Assembly (NCBI GenBank): GCA_937884625.1
Contig: CALGCE010000209.1
Coordinates: forward strand, 1 to 10,800
Source: an uncultured Clostridia bacterium
GTDB lineage: Bacteria > Bacillota > Clostridia > Oscillospirales > Acutalibacteraceae
DNA: 10,800 bases
Direction of reading: 5' to 3'
The notes under the pieces are model-generated. The model was not told where the DNA came from. It did not search any database and saw only the letters and a list, made by a program, of their open reading frames with translations. Shown piece by piece: positions 1-6,245 of this stretch (position 1 is the stretch's first letter; each line of letters starts with the position of its first letter). The position numbers were made by a program, and so were the translations under genes.

Positions 1-374
1 GTGACACAGAAGAAGCAAAAATTGAAGGCAAGTATTACATTGTCGGCGAAAAATACACATTTGTATATGATGCAGATGAAACAGGTATTGTAAACAAGAA
101 GCCTACAAAGTATGCTGATGATAAAAAACAATCTGATATGATAACAGAGTACACTGGTAAAATTACCGCCTCTGAAGGCGTTGAGTATTATGCATTTGAC
201 AAAGCTACTGCTAAAAAACTTGCTGCTGCAGAGTTGAATTCGGATGGCACAATCAAGACCGCAGGTACAATTACAGATGCTAGTACCGTTACAGATAACA
301 AAGATATAAGCAAAAAAGTTGTCGTCATTGGTAAACATATCAAAGGCGAAGACGAAACCGCAGTTGCTGAATAA
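1..374 (+). CDS. C-terminal part of an unidentified, possibly pilin-like, extracellular protein (5' end outside window)
   Basis: The reading frame is open from position 3 to the TAA at 372-374, giving the last 123 residues; the true start lies upstream of the window. The visible part has no cysteine and no membrane segment. It is rich in Lys, Asp, Glu, Ala and Thr, with alternating strand-like stretches such as KYYIVGEKYTFVYD near the beginning and KKVVVIGKHIKG near the end. This composition fits the globular domain of a secreted protein. The neighbours (three pilin-like genes and a T4P machine) make a major or minor pilin the most likely identity. The diagnostic N-terminal leader is not visible, so this is inference only. 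The gene ends just before a strong terminator, so it belongs to a different transcription unit from the genes that follow. I do not recognise the family. Confidence 0.7.
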   Translation, partial: DTEEAKIEGKYYIVGEKYTFVYDADETGIVNKKPTKYADDKKQSDMITEYTGKITASEGVEYYAFDKATAKKLAAAELNSDGTIKTAGTITDASTVTDNKDISKKVVVIGKHIKGEDETAVAE

Positions 375-400
375 TTAAAGACATAATAATTCAATTACTT

Positions 401-431
401 AAAAAGTCCCCGATTTTTCGGGGGCTTTTTT
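401..431 (+). terminator. Rho-independent terminator
   Basis: AAAAAGTCCCCG (401-412) pairs with CGGGGGCTTTTT (419-430) in a 12-bp stem with a single G-U wobble, around the 6-base loop ATTTTT. The 3' arm ends in a run of T that continues to 431. It lies 26 bases after the stop codon of the upstream gene and would end that transcript. Because of its A-tract it could also work in the opposite direction, but no gene faces it. Confidence 0.93.
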
Positions 432-523
432 ATGTTGTTTTTCTATAAAATAAATGGTAAAAAGTGCTGTTGGTCCACATTCGTTTAATACAAAAACTGT
501 AAACTAAAAACTAAATATAATAA
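432..523. other. Short AT-rich intergenic stretch, no gene seen
   Basis: About 90 AT-rich bases separate the terminator from the promoter of the next operon. I see no convincing coding frame, RNA structure or operator here. A short run of similar words (aaactgtaaactaaaaactaaa, around 495-515) could be an A-tract or UP-like element upstream of the promoter, but this is speculative. Confidence 0.5.
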
Positions 524-552
524 TTGCATTTTTTGATTTAGTATGGTATAAT
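524..552 (+). promoter_or_regulatory. Sigma-A type promoter of the T4P operon
   Basis: TTGCAT (524-529) and TATAAT (547-552) are separated by exactly 17 bases. The -10 is preceded by TGG, an extended -10 (TGnTATAAT). The -35 matches the first three positions and the A of TTGACA. Transcription would start near 559, leaving a leader of about 44 bases before the GTG start at 603. No other comparably good promoter was noticed before 9556, and downstream genes are closely spaced, so one long transcript from here is likely. Confidence 0.82.
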
Positions 553-590
553 AAACTGAATTGATTTTTGTTACAAAAAGTCTTATTTTA

Positions 591-595
591 GGAGG
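591..595 (+). promoter_or_regulatory. Ribosome binding site that fixes a GTG start
   Basis: GGAGG at 591-595 is a perfect Shine-Dalgarno core. The GTG at 603 lies 7 bases downstream, whereas the in-frame ATG at 597 is almost touching the core and the TTG at 561 lies upstream of it. GTG 603 is therefore the start, and it also gives the short basic leader expected of a prepilin. Confidence 0.85.
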
Positions 596-602
596 TATGT
601 TT

Positions 603-1127
603 GTGACGGCTAATAAAAAAGGCGTATTGCTTGTCGAATTGTGTATTACTATGGCTATTGTCGCTATTATTTGCACTATGACGCTTACCTTTACAATTCT
701 TTTACGTCAACGCACGTTACTTAACCAAAACCGTGATAATATGCTTAAATACGTCTCAAATGTTGAAACGGCTGTTAAAGAGTGGCTTGTTCATTATGAT
801 AACTGCGACTATTCCCTATCAACAGAAAATGCAGATAAACAACTTGTTGCAACAAACATATCAGGTGCTAAATACATAATAAAACTTGAAAACAACCAAA
901 TAGTCGGCGATTATTATGATAAAAATATACCAAACAACACCAAATCTTACGAAACAAATGATGTTAAAAAATTAGTTTTTAACGTTTCGGAACCGTCAAG
1001 TTTTTCGGGCAAAAGAATAATTAAATGTACGGTGTATTATGACGATCCTACTAGAAAAGAAGAAGAACATATTGACTTTTTATTTACTACAAGGGCAAAT
1101 TCTTCTATAATACGTAAATTTGATTAG
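603..1127 (+). CDS. Type IV minor pilin (prepilin-like), 174 aa
   Basis: The protein is 174 residues if started at GTG 603. Its leader is seven residues, MTANKKG, followed by the hydrophobic N-terminal helix VLLVELCITMAIVAIICTM. Cleavage after G7 would put glutamate at mature position 5 (E12), the signature recognised by prepilin peptidases and needed for stacking of pilin subunits. Residues 8-34 form the single membrane/core helix. The rest is a predicted extracytoplasmic alpha-beta domain containing C68 and C142, which could form a disulfide. It is first in the operon after the promoter and is followed by two further pilin-like genes, so a minor (initiating or tip) pilin is more likely than the bulk subunit. 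No specific subfamily such as PilE, PilV or GspH is recognised. The N-terminal class is certain; the precise role is inferred. Confidence 0.88.
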   Translation: MTANKKGVLLVELCITMAIVAIICTMTLTFTILLRQRTLLNQNRDNMLKYVSNVETAVKEWLVHYDNCDYSLSTENADKQLVATNISGAKYIIKLENNQIVGDYYDKNIPNNTKSYETNDVKKLVFNVSEPSSFSGKRIIKCTVYYDDPTRKEEEHIDFLFTTRANSSIIRKFD

Positions 1128-1139
1128 ACCTTGGGTAAC

Positions 1140-1144
1140 GGAGG
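1140..1144 (+). promoter_or_regulatory. Ribosome binding site of the giant pilin gene
   Basis: GGAGG lies 5 bases before ATG 1150. It selects this ATG over the in-frame TTG at 1120, which would overlap the preceding gene and add ten residues to the prepilin leader without a ribosome binding site. Confidence 0.82.
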
Positions 1145-1149
1145 TAAAA

Positions 1150-4100
1150 ATGTTTAATAATATCAAAAATTTTTATAAAAACATAAGTAAACGTGGAGTA
1201 AGTTTAGTTGAGGCAATAGTTGCAATTGCAATTATTTCGGGTGTTACCGCCTCTGCCATTACAGTTACTATGTATTCAAACAGTGTATATAATGACAGTT
1301 TGGACCGTTTCAAGGCTCGTGTTGAAGCGGATAATGCACTTGCATCTTTTCAATATTCCGAAAATAAGACGGAATTTAAAGATTCACTCAAAGCAGCAGG
1401 ATTTATGCTTAACGATAACGGCGATTATATTGCAGATGCCTATTATTTTAATGATATTAAGATTTCAAGGGCAAATAACAGTGTTGAATTTCGTGACCGT
1501 AATGAAAACACCATCATAACCGTTGCGGATTTTACCGATGCCGAAATTAAAAGTTTTGAAAACGATTTTAAAAGTGACCCTGTACGTTTTGAACTTAAAA
1601 GCGAAGTATTTAAGTCTTCAAAAAACAGCGTAACAAAGATTATGGTCGACTATGAAACTGCATTTATCAGTTTTTATCAAGACGCATCTGTCGGTTGGAA
1701 ATATTATCATAACGGCGAGTTTTACAACAGTAAGGATATTGTAAGTTCGTATCAGGCAGAGGCTAATGCCGCAGGTATGGAGGCAGGTAACGAATCGGGT
1801 ACTATTGCCGAAAAAATCAAATATGACGAAGCATTTAATAACTATATAGTAACTGAGAGAAATAAACTTTTTAATCTGCTTAAAGATTTCGGTTTCAGTG
1901 AAAACACACGCAGTTATACCGCTTATGGATATACTGTTTCCCCATATCTTAAAACCATTTCATCTGTTAAGGACGAAACTAACCCTAACGTGCGTTATCT
2001 TGACTTTTGCGATGCCGACGACAATGTAATAATTTCCAAGAAATTCGATTTATCAAACGCCGAACAGAAAATCGCATATCTTGAATACATATACGATTTA
2101 AACCACGCAGGTTATAAAGAATACAGTTCAAATTCATATCTGTATTCGACAAAATCCGATACAAGAAAACAGGAAATCGGTTTATACTTTTACGATAACT
2201 ATTTAATTCAGTTCAACCAAAGCAAATCTACCATTACCGCAGGCGATTTGTATTATTCAAAAGGTCTTTTTGAATCGAAATATACTTGGCGTACCAGCGG
2301 TTTCTTGGTCAATACAACAATCGACAGCAAAAGTTATTCAAGTGTAGTAAATCAAATTAAAAGCGATTCTTCCGATGATTCCGATAAAAAAATGGTTACG
2401 GCAAGTCTTAAAGATAACACCATATACTTTACAGAGGGCGGAACAAAATATTATTATCAGGGTGATTTAAGCGAACAATGGTCTATAACCGAGCATAAGT
2501 TCAGCAGTGATGATGATTTTAACAATGCAATCAATACTTTGATAAATTCAAATACACAGCCTTATAAAAATGACGGTATGACAGGCGAACTTAAAGAAAA
2601 CAACCCAATAACCGTTACAATTGATTATGACGACAACACTGTAAAAACAAAGGACGATTTTAATCTCATTGATGCCGAAGATAATGTTGACGAACAAAAA
2701 TTAGCAACGGTTAATATTGACAATTTTGATAATTATGTAGAAAATATTACAAAACCGCAACTTACTAATTTTACACAGTCACTTTCACAGTCAAGCCTTT
2801 CCTTCCCTACAAGTTTTACTGTACAGGAGGATGGCGAAACCATTACTACAACTACCGACTATCAATGCGATGCATATATGTATTTTTATGAAACAGGCAG
2901 TTGGACAACAAAAACACCACATTTTTTGCCTGTTAAAACAAAAGAGGAAAAGTCAGGATTCAGTTGGTCTGCTACCACTAAATATTATATTTATGCCGAT
3001 AATAACGGCAGTATGGCGTATTCTATTAAGGCAACCGTAAAGAACGTCGGAACAAGCAAAAGACCCAAATATGAAACTACTTATGAGTGGGCTTCCGATA
3101 AAAATGATTTATCAAGTCAAAGCGATTACAACAACGCTCTTCAAAGTTCTGCATATACCGGCTGTAAATATACCGTAACGGTTGATATTGCAAAAACTCA
3201 AATATATTTAACTAAAAGTTCTACAAAATATTATTATACCAAAGACGGTGCGTGGACAAAAACCGCTACAACTTTGGGAAATAACTTTGATAAAACTTTG
3301 GAAAAATTCAATAGTATGTATTCCCCATCTGCACAAAAAAATGTCCATACCAAAAGCGAAACTCCGAAGATTAATAAGACATATTCCTGTACCGCAAAGG
3401 TTACCGCAACCTATAAAGATAATGTCGGTACCATTGTTCAGAAGTTTTATGATGAGGCGGATAAGGAAATTATCGGTCATACGTCGTACTACAATGCACA
3501 GGGCAATAATCAAACAAGTCAATATAAGTTCACCGATGTAACGCAGTTTAATAATGCCGTAAATGCTACCGCTAATAAACTTAATAAAAAGTTTGTTAAA
3601 TCAAAGGAAGAATTTACCGCAATTGCAACTCACATCAATGCAGTATACGGTACTAATTCATTTGATTTTTATAACAACGATGCTTTGATTTATAAAGTAA
3701 AAATATCCGAAAGCGGTACTTTCAAAGACCAACAACTTTCTTTTTATGATACATTTGAGTACATATATAAAGATAGTATTGATTATACTTACGGTATAAT
3801 TCGTTATTTGGGAAGAATTGAGTTTAGAGATAAAACAGATACCGAGAAAAACAAAATTGTATTTTTGGACGATATAGGTACCGCAATAATTGAATTTCCG
3901 TATGATGATGACGCTCGTTATAATGATGCAAAAAAACGCATTAGTGATACCGATTTTGCTAAATTTTACACCCTTCATACAAATAACTGTTCGGTGCTTA
4001 TGTTTGACCCGTCAACACCGATTACAATCGATAATACAAATAAGACTATTACCTATCAAAAGAAAAAAACCGCTTTGGAACAGATTGCAAGTGACGGTAT

Positions 4101-4770
4101 TATAAGCGGTATTATCGGACTTATTTCAGGTCGTCAAAAGTATACAACCTATTATTACTACGGTGGAACCGACTGGGGTACCGAAGAACTGAAAATCACT
4201 GATGATAAGCAGTGGAAGGAAGCACTTGAAGAAGCAAATAAATTCTATGCTAAAATGGTTAATGTTAACGGCGATAATTTAACAATTTCATTTAAGTACG
4301 GAAGCAGTATTTATTATTATTCAGGTGAAGGCACAAAATGGCAGGCTACAAGTGTTGTATTTGACAGTACAACAGCATTACTGAATGCTCAAAAAGCACT
4401 CAAAGATGCCTACGGTTTAGCGTATAGTGAATATAAGGATTACTATGTTTATAACAATCCTCACTATTCTGCACATATAAAGTTTATTGTAAATAAAGAT
4501 AAAAAACCAAAAGAGTATTATGTAACTTTGCTTGACGGTACAAGTCTTGAAACAGAAATTTTCAAAGAAACTTATGTAGATTCAAGTGAGTTTAACGAAA
4601 TCCGTGATAATTATGAGTCTACCTTTATTGAAAACAATAACGAATACGTATGTACTTACGGTAATTATACAGTTACAATTACTGCTTCATTTAAAACGCT
4701 TGTTTTCTCTGCAAAGGTAACATCTAAAAGCGGTAAAGAAATATACTCTCTGCACTACGAAAAGGGGTGA
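1150..4770 (+). CDS. Giant type IV pilin-like protein, 1206 aa, with repeated Tyr-rich modules (candidate tip adhesin)
   Basis: The N-terminus is a textbook prepilin. Residues 1-16 are a basic leader ending KRG, followed by VSLVEAIVAIAIISGVTAS with glutamate at mature position 5 (E21) and one hydrophobic helix to about residue 41. The remaining ~1160 residues are hydrophilic, with no other membrane segment, whereas ordinary pilins have only about 120-200 residues. This part is rich in Tyr, Asn, Ser, Thr, Asp and Lys. It contains six cysteines (287, 573, 672, 747, 947, 1168), three of them in Y-x-C motifs. Several predicted beta-rich modules share the pattern I-[YS]-[FL], nine residues from the Ile to a YYY, then a Trp 5-8 residues later and an amphipathic segment. 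Giant pilin-like proteins are expected to sit at the pilus tip rather than in the shaft, so a tip adhesin is the favoured reading, but no known binding domain is recognised. The ATG at 1150 follows GGAGG, and the gene starts 22 bases after the previous stop. Confidence 0.87.
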   Translation: MFNNIKNFYKNISKRGVSLVEAIVAIAIISGVTASAITVTMYSNSVYNDSLDRFKARVEADNALASFQYSENKTEFKDSLKAAGFMLNDNGDYIADAYYFNDIKISRANNSVEFRDRNENTIITVADFTDAEIKSFENDFKSDPVRFELKSEVFKSSKNSVTKIMVDYETAFISFYQDASVGWKYYHNGEFYNSKDIVSSYQAEANAAGMEAGNESGTIAEKIKYDEAFNNYIVTERNKLFNLLKDFGFSENTRSYTAYGYTVSPYLKTISSVKDETNPNVRYLDFCDADDNVIISKKFDLSNAEQKIAYLEYIYDLNHAGYKEYSSNSYLYSTKSDTRKQEIGLYFYDNYLIQFNQSKSTITAGDLYYSKGLFESKYTWRTSGFLVNTTIDSKSYSSVVNQIKSDSSDDSDKKMVTASLKDNTIYFTEGGTKYYYQGDLSEQWSITEHKFSSDDDFNNAINTLINSNTQPYKNDGMTGELKENNPITVTIDYDDNTVKTKDDFNLIDAEDNVDEQKLATVNIDNFDNYVENITKPQLTNFTQSLSQSSLSFPTSFTVQEDGETITTTTDYQCDAYMYFYETGSWTTKTPHFLPVKTKEEKSGFSWSATTKYYIYADNNGSMAYSIKATVKNVGTSKRPKYETTYEWASDKNDLSSQSDYNNALQSSAYTGCKYTVTVDIAKTQIYLTKSSTKYYYTKDGAWTKTATTLGNNFDKTLEKFNSMYSPSAQKNVHTKSETPKINKTYSCTAKVTATYKDNVGTIVQKFYDEADKEIIGHTSYYNAQGNNQTSQYKFTDVTQFNNAVNATANKLNKKFVKSKEEFTAIATHINAVYGTNSFDFYNNDALIYKVKISESGTFKDQQLSFYDTFEYIYKDSIDYTYGIIRYLGRIEFRDKTDTEKNKIVFLDDIGTAIIEFPYDDDARYNDAKKRISDTDFAKFYTLHTNNCSVLMFDPSTPITIDNTNKTITYQKKKTALEQIASDGIISGIIGLISGRQKYTTYYYYGGTDWGTEELKITDDKQWKEALEEANKFYAKMVNVNGDNLTISFKYGSSIYYYSGEGTKWQATSVVFDSTTALLNAQKALKDAYGLAYSEYKDYYVYNNPHYSAHIKFIVNKDKKPKEYYVTLLDGTSLETEIFKETYVDSSEFNEIRDNYESTFIENNNEYVCTYGNYTVTITASFKTLVFSAKVTSKSGKEIYSLHYEKG
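2383..4413 (+). repeat. Diverged protein-level repeats within the giant pilin
   Basis: At least four related units of about 40-50 residues are visible: residues 412-465 (2383-2544), 672-724 (3163-3321), 998-1035 (4141-4254) and 1041-1088 (4270-4413). In three units the spacing from the strand Ile (425, 685, 1046) to the first Tyr of YYY (434, 694, 1055) is exactly nine. A Trp follows (444, 702, 1064; 1009 in the shorter unit) and then a putative helix. At DNA level only ACAAAATATTATTAT is shared exactly, at 2443-2457 and 3223-3237, so the copies are old. A weaker relative with TKYYIY occurs around residues 610-615. Confidence 0.6.
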
Positions 4771-4777
4771 TACAAGA

Positions 4778-5440
4778 ATGAAAGAAAAGTTTTGTTTTCT
4801 TAAAAACCGCAAGGGTATCGCAATTGAAATGGCAATAGGTTATACCGTAGTGGTTTTTGCACTATGTGCCATTCTTACCACCGTTACTGCTACCACACGA
4901 ATAAGAGACCGCAGAATGTCCGATAATTCGAGCGAATATTTTATGCTTGACCAAGCGGGTGAATATTTCGTTAAAGCGGTAGAAAAAATGGGTGCAGGCA
5001 ACGATTCCCTTTCCGAAGCATATTATAATGAAACCCTTGAAGAAGTTGCTTCACAGCAAAATAATATTAAAAACATTTACAGCAATAATTTAAAAAATTA
5101 TACCAATCTGCTGACAAATTATCAGGTTGATGTTTTTCAAAGAACTACTGCTGACGGTAACAACCGTTTCACTATGAAAATTTGGGATAAAGCGGAATAT
5201 GAAGCGACGGCAGACAAAGAGGCAGTTACACCCAAATTACTCGTTTCTGTTGAAAGAGTTGTACATAACAGGAATGTTGAATATAAAATAATCAACTGGT
5301 CTAATCAGGAAAATAAGCAAGCAAAGTATCTTGACGGCGACATTAAAATTGATAAATATTCACCTCATTGGGGTTGGCTTCTTGCTTTGTTGTTACTTAC
5401 GCTTACAGTAGTAATAATTTGTGTAATATGTTTGATTTAA
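4778..5440 (+). CDS. Pilin-like protein with offset Glu and a C-terminal membrane segment, 220 aa
   Basis: A basic leader ending NRKG (residues 10-13) precedes a hydrophobic stretch, IAIEMAIGYTVVVFALCAIL, as in prepilins. If cut after G13, however, the glutamate (E17) falls at mature position 4, not 5. A predicted helical extracytoplasmic part follows (about 45-110), then a strand-containing region (115-190). Unlike normal pilins the protein ends in a second, very hydrophobic segment (about 200-220, WLLALLLLTLTVVIICVICLI). With the N-terminus inside, both ends would be anchored or cytoplasmic, which would hamper extraction into a filament unless it acts as a membrane-bound scaffold. The ATG at 4778 lies 7 bases after the previous stop; AGGGG in the end of the giant pilin gene serves as ribosome binding site. 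Its last 13 bases overlap the next gene. No named family is recognised; a GspK- or PilX-like role is possible but not shown. Confidence 0.78.
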   Translation: MKEKFCFLKNRKGIAIEMAIGYTVVVFALCAILTTVTATTRIRDRRMSDNSSEYFMLDQAGEYFVKAVEKMGAGNDSLSEAYYNETLEEVASQQNNIKNIYSNNLKNYTNLLTNYQVDVFQRTTADGNNRFTMKIWDKAEYEATADKEAVTPKLLVSVERVVHNRNVEYKIINWSNQENKQAKYLDGDIKIDKYSPHWGWLLALLLLTLTVVIICVICLI

Positions 5441-6228
5441 ACTTAAAAAATATTTTACAGCTTATCCCCTATTTTGTGTACAAAAGACTTGTTCTTATTT
5501 TTTTCTTTCAGTTTGCAGGGCTTATTATTGGGGTTGTTTTGGCGGTTTTGGTTTTGGGTGACCGTTGTCCTGAATGTTCCACAAAATACAAATGGTACCA
5601 AAAAATACCGATACTGCCGTTTATATTCTTTTTTGCAAAATGTAAAAACTGCAAAAAGAGAATGTCATTTGTATACCTTTTGTTACCGATAACCACTTCC
5701 CTTTTTTGGGGTATTACCGTCAGAATGTTTTGGAGTAAAAGTATCATTTATACGGTGGCGGTACTGATTACGGTTTTAGTTTGCCTTTGTATGTTCTTTT
5801 GGGGTATTAAGGTCAGACCAAATGACAAGCGGTATCTTTTAGCCTTAATTTTACCTGCTGTTGTTACCGCATTTTTTGATGTTGATATTGAGGTTAGTTT
5901 ATTATTTCACTTTTTAGCACTATTTATGGCATTTTTGCTCTTTCTCAACATTTCACTTATATCGGGTAAAATCAAAAAGTTAAACTCTATTAATTTTTAT
6001 GACCCTATATTTGCAGGTATTATCGGTTTTTCACTTGGTTGGGAAAAATTTTTATTTTCACTTATTTGTACGGTAGTTTGCATAATCATAGCACTGCCGA
6101 TAATAAAATTGAAAAAGTCATGTAAAAATTTAAGTTACGGTATAACGCCGTTTCTATCAATGGGATATATATTATCTTTACTTTTCGGTACTAATATAAT
6201 TGAATTATGTATCGAACGTTTAATTTGA
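5428..6228 (+). CDS. Degenerate prepilin peptidase (A24-like) paralogue, probably catalytically inactive, 266 aa
   Basis: This polytopic membrane protein resembles the intact PilD encoded at 7517-8317 and has the same length, 266 residues. Shared features are the two cysteine pairs C47-x2-C50 and C72-x2-C75 with the KWYxxIPI motif between them, the LGWxK segment (203-207) and the C-terminal PFL..G(Y/F)I....FGT..I signature. The catalytic parts are altered. The GSFLNV..YRLP motif near the N-terminus is gone. Where PilD has the first catalytic Asp (FIDLEY) this protein has FWGIKV, with G126. The second Asp is retained (D192), but GGGD has become NFYD. A24 peptidases need both aspartates, so cleavage activity is unlikely. 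ATG 5428 gives the best N-terminus but has no clear ribosome binding site and overlaps the previous gene, suggesting translational coupling. A scaffold or pilin-chaperone role is inference. Confidence 0.8.
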   Translation: MFDLNLKNILQLIPYFVYKRLVLIFFFQFAGLIIGVVLAVLVLGDRCPECSTKYKWYQKIPILPFIFFFAKCKNCKKRMSFVYLLLPITTSLFWGITVRMFWSKSIIYTVAVLITVLVCLCMFFWGIKVRPNDKRYLLALILPAVVTAFFDVDIEVSLLFHFLALFMAFLLFLNISLISGKIKKLNSINFYDPIFAGIIGFSLGWEKFLFSLICTVVCIIIALPIIKLKKSCKNLSYGITPFLSMGYILSLLFGTNIIELCIERLI

Positions 6229-6245
6229 AGGGAAGAAATCATTTT

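Noticed and set aside
493..521. A second promoter using TATAAT at 516-521
   Set aside because: The hexamer 17 bases upstream (AAAACT) is not a -35 element and there is no extended -10. In such AT-rich DNA the hexamer is expected by chance.
561..602. Earlier TTG (561) or ATG (597) start for the first minor pilin
   Set aside because: TTG 561 lies about at the predicted transcription start, with no ribosome binding site. ATG 597 abuts the GGAGG at 591-595. GTG 603 has 7-base spacing and gives a standard short leader.
2443..3237. Recent DNA-level tandem duplication in the giant pilin gene
   Set aside because: Only 15 bases (2443-2457 and 3223-3237) are identical; the rest has diverged, so similarity is at protein level and old.
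3208..3522. Antisense open frame on the - strand inside the giant pilin gene (another at 3658-3978)
   Set aside because: Both lie wholly opposite a convincing gene, have no ribosome binding site that I could see, and their translations show no recognisable domain.
5436..5442. TTTAAAC heptamer at the overlap of the odd pilin and pseudo-peptidase genes as a -1 frameshift site
   Set aside because: The heptamer is in the wrong phase relative to the upstream reading frame (the stop TAA is at 5438-5440), so tandem slippage would not occur. No supporting structure was noticed.
6207..6245. ATG 6207 as start of the PilM-like gene
   Set aside because: It has no ribosome binding site, overlaps the preceding gene by 22 bases and adds 13 residues unlike the family; ATG 6246 follows AGGGAAG.
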